Shown: positions 43,648 through 52,638, counted from the stretch's first letter. The stretch: 64,000 bases of DNA from an uncultured Lachnospiraceae bacterium (GCA_910577115.1 CAJTMC010000014.1:27144-91143); one strand, 5' to 3'. Program-made: numbers and translations. Notes: generated by a model from the sequence alone, not told the origin.

Positions 43648-44223
43648 CTAGCGCTTAAAAAAATCATGTCCTCCATACGAAAACAAATACACTAAATTAC
43701 TGTCAAACCACTGCACATTTTCCGGCTCTGCATATTTCCTTGCCATAAAAAACAACGCTCCCTGCGAGACATCTTCACCATAAAGCGCACTATACACTGC
43801 CTCCTTTGTATCCTCGGAAATCTTGACCTGATAAATTGTTCCGTTTGAAACGGGGGAAAACTGCGTTACGCTCTGTTTTTTCTGAAATACTACATCTGTA
43901 ATATTATCGGGGAATTTTGCGCTTTTTACACGATTGATTACAACATTTGCAACAAGCAGCTTACCTGTTCTGTCCTCACCGCCCGCCTCTGCCTGCACAA
44001 TCCGCATCAGATTTTCAATGTCCTCGTTTGTTGCGGGAATACAGTATGCCGGTTCTAAGGTATCATAGCGAATCACACGTTCAAAAGACGCAAAGCGCTC
44101 AAGCTCCACATTTGTTGTCAGACTGCTGCTGTTCGCTTTTACCTCTATCCCCTTTGAAAACACGATAAGCCCTGCACATACAATATTTACAAAGAATAAT
44201 AGAATATAGCTTTTTGCATACAT
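43648..44223 (-). CDS. SleB-type cell wall hydrolase
   Basis: A 191-residue secreted hydrolase. An N-terminal membrane or signal segment (YILLFFVNIVCAGLIVFS) leads to the Hydrolase_2/SleB domain: NLMRIVQAEAGGEDRTGKLL with the catalytic Glu, VANVVINRVKSAKFPDNI, and FSPVSNGTIY. SleB enzymes are lytic transglycosylases used in cortex breakdown; vegetative paralogues also exist. No peptidoglycan-binding domain is attached. ATG 44223 is preferred; the upstream GTG at 44271 has no ribosome site. Confidence 0.88.
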   Translation of the reverse strand: MYAKSYILLFFVNIVCAGLIVFSKGIEVKANSSSLTTNVELERFASFERVIRYDTLEPAYCIPATNEDIENLMRIVQAEAGGEDRTGKLLVANVVINRVKSAKFPDNITDVVFQKKQSVTQFSPVSNGTIYQVKISEDTKEAVYSALYGEDVSQGALFFMARKYAEPENVQWFDSNLVYLFSYGGHDFFKR

Positions 44224-44315
44224 AATTTTGTCCTGTGCCCTTCCTTTCCTTATGGCAAACCTATTCTGCACCTTTTATTAATTTATTCGCTTGTCCTTAA
44301 AAAAATTCATACTTT

Positions 44316-44344
44316 TTTACATTTTGCAAAAAATATGTTATATT
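44316..44344 (+). promoter_or_regulatory. Probable promoter of the AP2-domain gene
   Basis: TTTACA (44316-44321), 17-bp spacer, TATATT (44339-44344); the start point would be about 14 bp before the hairpin at 44365. Confidence 0.5.
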
Positions 44345-44358
44345 TAATTTATATTTTT

Positions 44359-44388
44359 GTAAAAAACGCAAGCTCGACAGCTTGCGTT
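44359..44388 (-). terminator. Minus-strand terminator beyond the AP2 gene
   Basis: AACGCAAGCT / AGCTTGCGTT hairpin, followed on the minus strand by TTTTTTAC. No minus-strand gene ends nearby except the GH25-like gene, 860 bp upstream, whose transcript would cross the AP2 gene. On the plus strand it has no T-run and would be a 5' stem of the AP2 mRNA. Confidence 0.7.
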
Positions 44389-44473
44389 CAAAGAATGTAC
44401 GAAGTAAAATCTTTCTGAAATGATTTATGCAGCTGCAATTTCTTAACAGAACAAAAAAACGGGGGAAGGTTCC

Positions 44474-45259
44474 ATGCAAAAAGGCGTTTTTACAGCACAA
44501 AAAAAGGATGGCACTGTATATTACCGCGCGTCCATAACCTATAAGAAAAAACATATCAGCCTTGGCGGCTTTGATACAAAAGAAACCGCGGCGCTTGCCT
44601 ACACTGAAGCATGCAGGCTGGTTAGCACGCCGGCGCTTTCCATAAACAGTCATGAGGAAGACTCTCCCCTGCCGTTTGAAAAATGGGTGGTTCTTTTAAA
44701 TTTCCGAGACAATGACATTTATTTTTGTACGCCCATTTATGCAAGAAGTAAATTTTTTTATTATTACCTGTCGCCTTCCTATGTCCTCAAATTTGATATT
44801 GACGATTTGTTTTACTATTCGTCCCACAAAATTATGAAACGGGGCGATCATCTTTTTGTGGCAGATTATGGCATGCAGGTTAATATTTTAAGCCGCTACG
44901 GCATCCGCAGCTTTGCCGTTGCGGGCAAGGATTATGTTTTTTTGAACGGTGACGATACGGACTTTCGGCATGAAAATATTCAAATTGTAAATCGTTATCA
45001 GGGTGTATCGGAAGTCACATTTTACGGCAAAAAAAAATACAGGGCACGTATCAACGTGCCCGGTTATTTTGTGGTTGGTCATTATCCATCGGAAATCGAA
45101 GCTGCAATCGCCTATAACAAAGCAATTGATGCTTTAAAGAAAAACGGTGTCAGGAAAAATTATACGCCAAACTACATAGAAGGGTTATCTCCCGCTATCT
45201 ATGCCGAGATTTATTCCCACCTTAAAATTTCCGAAAAAATAGTAAACTATCGCGCGTAA
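44474..45259 (+). CDS. Two-AP2-domain protein with degenerate HNH core
   Basis: A 261-residue protein with two AP2/ERF-like DNA-binding domains: residues about 4-45 (GVFTAQKKDGTVYYRASITY, then LGGFDTKETAALAYTEA) and about 178-225 (YQGVSEVTFYGKKKYRARIN, then GHYPSEIEAAIAYNKA). The middle (KDYVFLNGDDTDFRHENIQI) resembles the HNH region of HNH-AP2 homing endonucleases, but the catalytic DH is replaced by VF, so nuclease activity is probably lost. It may be a domesticated DNA-binding protein. Its 3' end overlaps the convergent GH25-like gene by 13 bp. GGGGGAAGG precedes the ATG. Confidence 0.8.
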   Translation: MQKGVFTAQKKDGTVYYRASITYKKKHISLGGFDTKETAALAYTEACRLVSTPALSINSHEEDSPLPFEKWVVLLNFRDNDIYFCTPIYARSKFFYYYLSPSYVLKFDIDDLFYYSSHKIMKRGDHLFVADYGMQVNILSRYGIRSFAVAGKDYVFLNGDDTDFRHENIQIVNRYQGVSEVTFYGKKKYRARINVPGYFVVGHYPSEIEAAIAYNKAIDALKKNGVRKNYTPNYIEGLSPAIYAEIYSHLKISEKIVNYRA

Positions 45260-46551
45260 TCCGTAAAACTCATGCTCATTGCCACCTTTCCCGACGCTCC
45301 GTTTATGCTTGCGTCGGAATCGTACTGCCACATACCAAATTCATATGGATAATCCGGCTCCTTGCTGTCCTGAGCATACCACACATCATAATCGCTCAGC
45401 CGCTCCATATCAACCATTGTAAGCAGCCATTCCTTGTCGCCATAGAGCATTGCCGTATAACCTTCATCATAAACTCTGTCTAAAAATGCTTTTGCGATAG
45501 AAGTCCTGTCCTCTACATCAAGCGACTCGATCCGCGCCATGTCATTGTCCACCGTTTCCATTACAAAGGCAACCGGATATTTAATATCATAGTCCGCAAT
45601 CGCAGCCAGCAGCTCATCTGCTTCCTCACGCGCCTCCGACTTATCGACCGCCTGTGAGCAAAAATAAACACCAATATCAAGCCCTGCTTTTTTTGCAGCC
45701 TTTAAATTGTCCTTATATTTTTCGTCAAACACAATATTTCCGCTGCTGTAACCCCTTGCGCCAATCTTTATCATCACAAAGTCGCAGCCCGCTTTCTTGA
45801 GTTTTGCAAAGTCAACCTCTCCCTGATTTGCAGAAATGTCCACACCGCATTTTGAGACGATTTTTCCTTCCTCGTAATAGTTCATGGCAGGCTTTTGATA
45901 TTTCAGATTCGCATAATTGTAATCATTTTGCGGAATATCCGGACTGATATCTACCCACTCTTTTGTCCCGTCCGAATGCTTTACCTGTATTCGTCCGTCG
46001 GGGTATTTATTCGTTTTATTATCTTCTGTTTTATCCGTATCCTCTGTGTCCTCTGTGTCCTCTGTATTCGTATCTTTCATATTTTCTTTATCTGCCATGT
46101 CATACACAGAGGTTTTTCCATTTGCAAGCTCGTCGGCTGTGGCAGCCTTATCACCCGATTCTTCCTCGGAAGAACCTTCTATCACGGTCTCTCCGGTTGT
46201 CTGGTTTTTGACTGTTCCATTGTTTTTGTTTGACTTTGAACCGCCGGTTGTACGCCCTGTGTCAGGGAGCGTCCAAATGTCAAGATCGTCTGAGGTCAGT
46301 TTATTTTCCGAAATAACGGTTGCTGTTCCATTTGTTGTCGGATTCCCTGACTGCGCAGTCTGTGCATCTCTTTGTGCCACCGCCGCCGCATACCCGCTGC
46401 CATTGCTCTTGTTTTTACTGCTGTTTGTCCAAAAGACAAGCGCTGTCACAGCAAGCACTACCACAGACATAATAAGCACCATGTATACGTATATCATTTT
46501 TGAGCCTGAACCATGCTCCTCCTCATAATAGCCGTCGTTCTGAAGTTTCAT
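45247..46551 (-). CDS. GH25-like (lysozyme family) membrane-anchored protein
   Basis: About 434 residues: one N-terminal membrane anchor (VYMVLIMSVVVLAVTALVFW), a long Asn/Thr/Glu-rich linker with DTEDTEDTED repeats, and a GH25 barrel (about 240-434) starting KCGVDISANQGEVDFAKLKK. The first catalytic-site Asp is present, but where family members have DVE or DxE this protein has FVMETVDND, so the conserved Asp is missing while the Glu stays. Muramidase activity is therefore uncertain. ATG 46551 follows GGGGG by 6 bases. Convergent with the AP2 gene; no terminator before it. Confidence 0.82.
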   Translation of the reverse strand: MKLQNDGYYEEEHGSGSKMIYVYMVLIMSVVVLAVTALVFWTNSSKNKSNGSGYAAAVAQRDAQTAQSGNPTTNGTATVISENKLTSDDLDIWTLPDTGRTTGGSKSNKNNGTVKNQTTGETVIEGSSEEESGDKAATADELANGKTSVYDMADKENMKDTNTEDTEDTEDTDKTEDNKTNKYPDGRIQVKHSDGTKEWVDISPDIPQNDYNYANLKYQKPAMNYYEEGKIVSKCGVDISANQGEVDFAKLKKAGCDFVMIKIGARGYSSGNIVFDEKYKDNLKAAKKAGLDIGVYFCSQAVDKSEAREEADELLAAIADYDIKYPVAFVMETVDNDMARIESLDVEDRTSIAKAFLDRVYDEGYTAMLYGDKEWLLTMVDMERLSDYDVWYAQDSKEPDYPYEFGMWQYDSDASINGASGKVAMSMSFTDYAR

Positions 46552-46593
46552 AATCATCCCCCGTTTGAATTAACATAATATATTTACAACTAC

Positions 46594-46622
46594 ATTATAA
46601 TATATTCAGAGAACAATTTCAA
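46594..46622 (-). promoter_or_regulatory. Promoter of the GH25-like gene
   Basis: Minus-strand TTGAAA (46622-46617), 17-bp spacer, TATAAT (46599-46594). Confidence 0.7.
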
Positions 46623-46671
46623 TTATTTTCTTTATTTTTTAAACAAGTCATTCAATTTTCTGTTGTTATTT

Positions 46672-46711
46672 GTAAAAAGCACAAAAATGCCACTCTCCGG
46701 CATTTTGTGTT
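46672..46711 (-). terminator. Terminator of the amidase-deacetylase gene
   Basis: CACAAAATGCC / GGCATTTTTGTG hairpin with CTTTTTAC after it; the left arm overlaps the stop codon. Confidence 0.85.
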
Positions 46712-48122
46712 AAAACTGTATTGGTGCTACTTCTTCTGTAAGCGGAAGCATTTGATACTCCGGAAATTGTTCAATCAAATCATGAATACAAAGTGTTGTG
46801 TTATATACCACATCATGTGCAAGCATCACGACCTTCTTTCTTCCAAGTGTGCTTTCCTTTGCATTTGTAAGCAAAAGCTCCGGTGTAGACTTTTTGACGG
46901 CATCTTCAAGACTTGCATTCCAGTCAAAATAGATATATCCGTTCTCCGTCATCGTTTCTGCAATATCTTTATAGACTTTTTTATTGTAAGAGTTAATACT
47001 TCCTCCCGGAAACCGAAACAGCCTTGCCTCTACTCCCGTAGCCTCATAGACAACCGCCTTTGCTTTCTCAAAATCCGCTACATAAGCGTCCACACTCTCG
47101 TACAGGACTTTATAATCATGGCTATAACAATGAATGCCGATCGTATGTCCCTCTGCCACAATGCGCCTTGCAATTTCCGGATACTTTTCCACATTTTCCC
47201 CAACGAGGAAAAAAGTTGCTTTGATATTGTGCTCCTTTAAGGCATCTAAAACAGCATTTGTATTCTCCACAGAAGGCCCGTCATCAAAGGTCAGATACAT
47301 TGTCTTTGGATGAAGATAAAGCTCTATGCCTGACACGATAGATGCTGCAAGCTGTTTTTGATATTGTTCGGAAACCAACAGCGCACATTCTTCTTTATTG
47401 GAAAGAAAACCGGTCTCCACTAAACACGCAGGCATATTTGTCTCTCTTATCACATAAAGATTTTCGTTTGCTAAAATATCCCTGTCTCTCGCGTCTGTAT
47501 TGTCTGTGAGCTGCTGCTGCATCAATTGTGCAAGGCGCTTGCTGTCCGTCTTGCTTTCTGAGCTGTAATAGGTTTCTATTCCCCGCACATCAGGCTTTTC
47601 CTTTTCATAGAAATTTTGATGAATGCTGATATAAATCGTTGCACCATTTTCATTTGCCAATTTTACACGATCCTCGAGCGATATTGTCTCATCACCCTCC
47701 CGCGTCATCAGTACTTCATAACCGCGCTCGGCAAGCTGCTCTTTTATATGCATCGCAATACTTAAATTAACATCTTTCTCTAATACATCGCCTCTGATAC
47801 AGCCGCCGTCTGCTCCGCCATGCCCCGCGTCAATTACAATCAAGGGATTGGAAGCATCCCTTACCGGAATCGCTGTTTCTTTTTGATTGAATGCATCTGC
47901 TTGTGCCATCACTGCCTTAATCTCAAAAGCAGGCAGCGGATATAATACAACCACCTCAACATCATTTCTTTGCATGTAGATATCGCTCCACAAAGAAACA
48001 ACTGCATGCACAATAAAAAGCAACAGGCATATCACTGCAATTCCCGCCAAAAACTTTCGCAGTGCCCTTTTGTCTATTCTTCTCCTGATATTTCTTTGAT
48101 ACTCTGCATATCCTATGTACAT
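46710..48122 (-). CDS. N-acetylmuramoyl-L-alanine amidase / polysaccharide deacetylase fusion
   Basis: A 470-residue bifunctional wall enzyme. After one membrane anchor (LAGIAVICLLLFIVHAVVSL) comes an Amidase_3 domain (about 100-290): VIDAGHGGADGGC (Zn His), the Glu after KDVNLSIAMH, SIHQN and VETGFLSN. A NodB-type deacetylase follows (about 295-470): YLTFDDGPS (metal Asp), IGIHCYSHDY, FRFPGGS and VVMLAHD. It could cut peptide stems from glycan and deacetylate GlcNAc or MurNAc. ATG 48122 has GGGGG upstream. This pairing in one chain is uncommon. Confidence 0.9.
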   Translation of the reverse strand: MYIGYAEYQRNIRRRIDKRALRKFLAGIAVICLLLFIVHAVVSLWSDIYMQRNDVEVVVLYPLPAFEIKAVMAQADAFNQKETAIPVRDASNPLIVIDAGHGGADGGCIRGDVLEKDVNLSIAMHIKEQLAERGYEVLMTREGDETISLEDRVKLANENGATIYISIHQNFYEKEKPDVRGIETYYSSESKTDSKRLAQLMQQQLTDNTDARDRDILANENLYVIRETNMPACLVETGFLSNKEECALLVSEQYQKQLAASIVSGIELYLHPKTMYLTFDDGPSVENTNAVLDALKEHNIKATFFLVGENVEKYPEIARRIVAEGHTIGIHCYSHDYKVLYESVDAYVADFEKAKAVVYEATGVEARLFRFPGGSINSYNKKVYKDIAETMTENGYIYFDWNASLEDAVKKSTPELLLTNAKESTLGRKKVVMLAHDVVYNTTLCIHDLIEQFPEYQMLPLTEEVAPIQF

Positions 48123-48254
48123 AAATAAAGCCCCCTTCTTCTTCGGTCTGTTCCTCCTTATATTAAGGATCCTTACCAAAAGAATACAGGAGCGCTTCAT
48201 CAAATTATCATATTTTCCACATCAAATTGACATATTTTTTACATCATATTTGCA

Positions 48255-49163
48255 TCATCGCGAAATTTTTAAAAACAATTCGTTGATTCCCTCATAAAAT
48301 CCGACCGTAACAACCGTATTCCCATTATCTACTCCCGCAAATTTATACTTTTTATAATTCGAAGTTGTTTCTAAGAGCGGATTGGTATCTTCATACTCTC
48401 CCTGCCCTGTCAGTCCCAGATATTCGCTCCACTGCTCCACCATATTGTCCGAATCAATATCCACCCATGTACTGCCGGCGGTTCTGACATAAAATTCATA
48501 GACAAGTCCTGTATCCGCATCAATATAGACATCAAGAAGGCAGCCTTCCTTATTTGCATTCTGCTGTCCTGTCCTTAAACTGATTTTCCACACCGACAGG
48601 TTGTTTCTCGGCTCTAATACATCAATTGCGGAATAAAGCACCGCACTATGTGTCGCCGATGTAACATTTCTTACCTCCTCAGGAAGAATCGCAAGCGTAT
48701 GCATCTTTGCAAGTTCTTCATTGCACCGCTCATAAATCTGTTCCTCCGTAATTTCCTTGTCGGAAGGTTCCTGATGATTAACCACAAACGCATAATTTCC
48801 CGTCAGATTACCATAATCCATATCCGTCTGCACCTTTGTGAGTGCACTCGCCTCACTTTCGGGCAGCACTTGGTTTGTCAGACATTTGGACAAAATATAA
48901 AGTTTTTCGTTGCTGTTTAACGAGTAACGGTATCCCTCTCCGTTCCCTTCTACCATCTCCGACTGTATTTTGTTCAGCGTATACCGATCCCTGTATTTTG
49001 AAAGCTGCTCCGGCCCCCAGATTGCGCCGAAAACAACAAATGCCGTACCGATGATTAAGAGTCCAAAGATGTATTTGTTGTCCATAATCCTCTTCTTTTT
49101 CTTATTTTCGTTTCTTCCAATGTTCCTGTTTCTATTCTTTTTCCTGCTTATCTGTACATTCAT
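48255..49163 (-). CDS. Membrane-anchored protein in two-component operon
   Basis: A 302-residue protein: a very basic N-terminus (ISRKKNRNRNIGRNENKKKK), one membrane segment (IFGLLIIGTAFVVFGAIW) and an extracellular domain with a PepSY-like flavour (CLLDVYIDADTGLVYEFYVR). The start ATG overlaps the stop of the histidine kinase gene (ATGA), so they are translated together; it may modulate the kinase, as YycH/YycI do for WalK, but no homology to those is visible. An ATG at codon 27 is an alternative start. Confidence 0.7.
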   Translation of the reverse strand: MNVQISRKKNRNRNIGRNENKKKKRIMDNKYIFGLLIIGTAFVVFGAIWGPEQLSKYRDRYTLNKIQSEMVEGNGEGYRYSLNSNEKLYILSKCLTNQVLPESEASALTKVQTDMDYGNLTGNYAFVVNHQEPSDKEITEEQIYERCNEELAKMHTLAILPEEVRNVTSATHSAVLYSAIDVLEPRNNLSVWKISLRTGQQNANKEGCLLDVYIDADTGLVYEFYVRTAGSTWVDIDSDNMVEQWSEYLGLTGQGEYEDTNPLLETTSNYKKYKFAGVDNGNTVVTVGFYEGINELFLKISR

Positions 49164-50668
49164 TCAACAATTTCTCCATCTGCATATCCATCCGACATCT
49201 GCACAGCAAGCCGCGAAGGTGCTACTCCCTGCGGCATTCGCCTGATATCCATGCAATCATGACTATCCTGCTGATTATCCGCGGAAATCAAAAAGCTAAA
49301 ACAGCTCCCTTCGCCAAGCGTGCTCTCAATAACAAGCTCACTGCCATGAAGCGAAAGCACCTGCGTACACAAGGATAATCCAAGCCCTGCACCGTTTCTG
49401 CTCCTTGAGCGGGACTTGTCCACCATATAAAATGCCTCCGTAATGCGGCTGCACTCCTCTTCGGGGATACCAACGCCATAATCCCTGACACTGAACAAAT
49501 ATCCTTGCTCCCACTTTTCTCCCCGCACTTCAATGATTCCGTTTTCATCAGATGCTTTATATGCATTATCAATCAAATTCAGAAGTACCGACTTGAAAAG
49601 GTTAACCTCTACACATACCTGTCCGGCATCATATTGAATGTCAAGCATCACACCCTCGATTGCACCATACATCTCTTTTAAATACTCAAACAGCTCTGAT
49701 ACGTCTGTTTTCTGCAGCTCCAACTCGCCGCGCTTCATCACCACAATATCCAAAAGACGAAACGACATGGTTTCCAAACGTTTTCCCTCTGTATAAATAT
49801 AATTCGCCGAAAGAAAGTGCTTTTCCTCATCAAGCTTTCTTGAACGGAGCAAATCCGCATACCCGATAATCGAAGTCAGCGGCGTTTTCAATTCATGGGA
49901 AAACGCACCGATAAAGTCCTCCCTTGCGCGCACCTCATTCTCAAGCTGCTCCATATTTTTTTCCAGAGCGCGTGCCATCTTGTTAAAATCAACCGTAAGC
50001 TGTCCCAGCTCATCATTGCTGACACGTTTTGCACGATAGGTATAATCACCTGCCGCCATCTTTTTTGTTGCCCTTGTCAGAAGACGGATTGGCTTTGTAA
50101 TCCACCCCGAAATAATCCACATAATGACAATACTGATTAGGAGCATTAAAACCGTAACCTGTCTGTAAATATGAAACCCCTGCTGCCGCTCCTCAAAAAT
50201 GCCCGTCACATCATGAAGTGTTTCCAGATACAAAACCCTGTCAAGCGCATCTAACATCATACCGGTTTGAATATAATAATACTCTCCGTCCTGCACTACC
50301 TGATAAATGCGCGTTTCCTTGTCAATCTGCATCAAAAAGTCAATCTGCTGTGCAAAGCCTTCACTCGCATATAAGAACCTGCCTTCCTCGTCGGATATCC
50401 GAAGAAGTCTTCCGCCTTGTCCGCTCGCCTCAAGCTTGATGCCGATTTCTTCAATCGTTGAATTTTGCAGCATATCATACTTGGAGGGAATATTAAGTGC
50501 CGCCGTTTCAAAAGCGAACTGGAGGATACTGCTCTCGTTAAGCGCCTGTCCTGCCTCCCTTTGCATAGAAGCGTCAAACACATAGTTGACAAAAAAATAC
50601 CCGCTTACGCCCAATGCAATCGCCATAATCAGCACAGTGCTCAGCAATATTTTATATGAAAATTTCAT
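49160..50668 (-). CDS. Sensor histidine kinase with HAMP domain
   Basis: A 502-residue kinase: membrane segments near residues 8-30 and 165-190 frame an extracellular sensor; a HAMP domain (WITKPIRLLTRATKKMAAGD) follows; HisKA has FIGAFSHELKTPLTSIIGYA; the ATPase domain has LLNLIDNAYKAS, VRDYGVGIP and NGAGLGLSLC. Partner of the regulator just upstream. ATG 50668 follows GGGAGG; a TTG at 50695 is unlikely. Confidence 0.93.
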   Translation of the reverse strand: MKFSYKILLSTVLIMAIALGVSGYFFVNYVFDASMQREAGQALNESSILQFAFETAALNIPSKYDMLQNSTIEEIGIKLEASGQGGRLLRISDEEGRFLYASEGFAQQIDFLMQIDKETRIYQVVQDGEYYYIQTGMMLDALDRVLYLETLHDVTGIFEERQQGFHIYRQVTVLMLLISIVIMWIISGWITKPIRLLTRATKKMAAGDYTYRAKRVSNDELGQLTVDFNKMARALEKNMEQLENEVRAREDFIGAFSHELKTPLTSIIGYADLLRSRKLDEEKHFLSANYIYTEGKRLETMSFRLLDIVVMKRGELELQKTDVSELFEYLKEMYGAIEGVMLDIQYDAGQVCVEVNLFKSVLLNLIDNAYKASDENGIIEVRGEKWEQGYLFSVRDYGVGIPEEECSRITEAFYMVDKSRSRSRNGAGLGLSLCTQVLSLHGSELVIESTLGEGSCFSFLISADNQQDSHDCMDIRRMPQGVAPSRLAVQMSDGYADGEIVE

Positions 50669-50697
50669 CTTTCCAGTCCTCCCTGCCTTCGACAACC

Positions 50698-50727
50698 TGC
50701 AAATTTATGATTTTGCACAAAATTTTC
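50698..50727 (-). repeat. Palindromic leader repeat, copy 4
   Basis: CTGCAAATTTATGATTTTGC then ACAAAATTTT: a degenerate copy, lying between the regulator stop codon and the kinase's GGGAGG site. Confidence 0.5.
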
Positions 50728-51382
50728 AATCTACCTCCAAGCGGTATCCCACCTTATAAACCGCCACAAGATTGTTCTCCCAGCCAAGTTTTTTCCGCAG
50801 ACGCTGTACATGCAGTTCCAGCGTTCTACTGTCCGAAAGATACTCATCCTCCCATACCTTCTCATACAACCGCTCTTTAAATAGCGCCACATTTTTATTC
50901 TGAATAAACAGTACCAAAAGACCGTATTCTTTGTTCGTGAGCGCAACAGGCTTTCCGCCCCGCGTCACCTTATGCGCTTCCATATCCACAACGACATTTC
51001 CTGCCGTAAGCATTTTTTCTGCAATATTATACCTGCGCAGCACGACCTCCACGCGCGCCATAAGCTCCACAACCTCAAACGGCTTTACCAGATAATCCTC
51101 CGCGCCAAGCTTTAAGCCTTTCACCCTGTCCTTCACATCGTGCTTTGCAGTGATAAAAATAACAGGAATTTTTAACGGACGTATGTATTCCATAATGTCA
51201 TATCCGTCTGCCCCCGGAAGCATAATGTCGAGCAAAATCAGGTCAAAATGCTCTTTTTCAATTAAATCAATCGCCACAAGACCGTCCTGAACGGCTTTAC
51301 AGTGATACCCTGCTGCGGAAAGATTAATATCAATCAAATCGCATATTGTTTTTTCATCATCTACAATCAATATCTTTATCAT
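50726..51382 (-). CDS. OmpR-family response regulator
   Basis: A 218-residue regulator: acidic pair DDE at 7-9, phospho-Asp in LILLDIMLPGADGYD, Lys in YLVKPFEVV, and a winged-helix domain (LTNKEYGLLVLFIQNKN, SRTLELHVQRLRKKLGWENN). It lies between the secreted-protein gene (15 bp upstream) and its kinase. Confidence 0.94.
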   Translation of the reverse strand: MIKILIVDDEKTICDLIDINLSAAGYHCKAVQDGLVAIDLIEKEHFDLILLDIMLPGADGYDIMEYIRPLKIPVIFITAKHDVKDRVKGLKLGAEDYLVKPFEVVELMARVEVVLRRYNIAEKMLTAGNVVVDMEAHKVTRGGKPVALTNKEYGLLVLFIQNKNVALFKERLYEKVWEDEYLSDSRTLELHVQRLRKKLGWENNLVAVYKVGYRLEVD

Positions 51383-51396
51383 TTGTTCCCTTTCTC

Positions 51397-52614
51397 CTAT
51401 TCCGACCAGCCCCAGTAAGCGCGTATCTTGCTTAACAGCATCTCCATATTTTCCCCGTCCGAAAATTGATAATGCTCCACAAAATCCGTATCTGTGTCAA
51501 AACCGCCTGTACGCTGATAATAAACAGAACATTTGTTTTCTATCAAAAGTTCGCCATGCGCACCTTCCTTGCTGTACTGCGCCCATACGACCAAATCTTT
51601 CATGCCGTCGCCGTCCATATCTTTTCCGCTTATTCCCTTTAGCGAATAAAGATTGTCCATATCCCCCATTGGCTGAAAGCACCACACGATATTTCCGTCC
51701 GCATTAATCATATAAATCATGAAAATATCATAGTCTGCCATTGAAAACACACCGGGCAGCACCTTGAGTTTTCCCAGTTTTTCATATGTTCTCCAATAAC
51801 TCTGCTCCTCTATCACACGAAAGCCGCTGCTTAAAAGATCCTGTTCTGTCATCGCCGTATAGAGAAATTCCGTAGAGTTTCCGTCTCTTACAAATGATAT
51901 AATGCACTTTGCGCTTTTGTTCATGCCAAAGCGGTTCAGCTTGTCATTAATTCGCCAGTCCCGATAAAAAGAAACGCTATCCTTTTTCTGAAAGAGAACC
52001 TCGCCGATTTTATACATTTTGCCGGCATAATTTCCTGTATCGTTGATGCAGCCTGCGATCAGTATAATATCCATCAGTCCGTCATGGTTCATGTCCGCAA
52101 ATGCTACCGACACCATATCGACAATCGGCTGCGCAATACTTCCCTTAACGGTGTAGTTGCACTCAAGCATATTTGTCTTGTATACAATCTTTCCGTCCTG
52201 ATCTGCAAGAAACACTGCTGCCCTGTGATATTTTTTGTCAATTGCAGTGATAAAGCGCACCGTCGGAACGCTTTGGAGCACAACCGCGTCCTCACTGCTA
52301 ATCTGATTGATGTCTAATGGTCTTGTCACCTCTGTATCTAACAATTCTCCGTCTTCATTACGCTGTGTACTCTTTGTCACTAACGGTATATCGAACACAT
52401 GCTTTTCCACGATTTCGTAATCCTGTGCCTTGATATCGTCAAGCGTTTCAATCGCATCAAAACATTGCAGGTATTTTTGGTATTCTTCTGTTATATTGTC
52501 CTGTACTTCTTCCTGTGCCGACACAGTTCCCTGAAATACTGTGCTGCTAAAAAGAGCGGTAATGCATAGCTTTTGTATCAATTTTCGGATTTTGTTTTTT
52601 GTTCTTTGCTCCAC
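51397..52614 (-). CDS. Secreted protein with FG-GAP/VCBS-like calcium loops
   Basis: A 405-residue protein with a signal peptide (LCITALFSSTVFQGTVSAQ) and two calcium-loop repeats of the VCBS/FG-GAP type: AFADMNHDGLMDIILIAG and GKDMDGDGMKDLVVWAQ. The rest is predicted beta-rich. It has no catalytic motif that I recognise. It heads the operon with a regulator, kinase and the membrane-anchored protein, so it may be part of the sensory apparatus or a target. Start GTG 52614 with AAGGGTGAT upstream. Confidence 0.75.
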   Translation of the reverse strand: MEQRTKNKIRKLIQKLCITALFSSTVFQGTVSAQEEVQDNITEEYQKYLQCFDAIETLDDIKAQDYEIVEKHVFDIPLVTKSTQRNEDGELLDTEVTRPLDINQISSEDAVVLQSVPTVRFITAIDKKYHRAAVFLADQDGKIVYKTNMLECNYTVKGSIAQPIVDMVSVAFADMNHDGLMDIILIAGCINDTGNYAGKMYKIGEVLFQKKDSVSFYRDWRINDKLNRFGMNKSAKCIISFVRDGNSTEFLYTAMTEQDLLSSGFRVIEEQSYWRTYEKLGKLKVLPGVFSMADYDIFMIYMINADGNIVWCFQPMGDMDNLYSLKGISGKDMDGDGMKDLVVWAQYSKEGAHGELLIENKCSVYYQRTGGFDTDTDFVEHYQFSDGENMEMLLSKIRAYWGWSE

Positions 52615-52638
52615 TATATCATCACCCTTTCGTTTATC

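Noticed and set aside
46030..46075. Tandem CTCTGTGTC-type repeats
   Set aside because: They encode the DTEDTED linker of the GH25-like protein; simple coding repeats.
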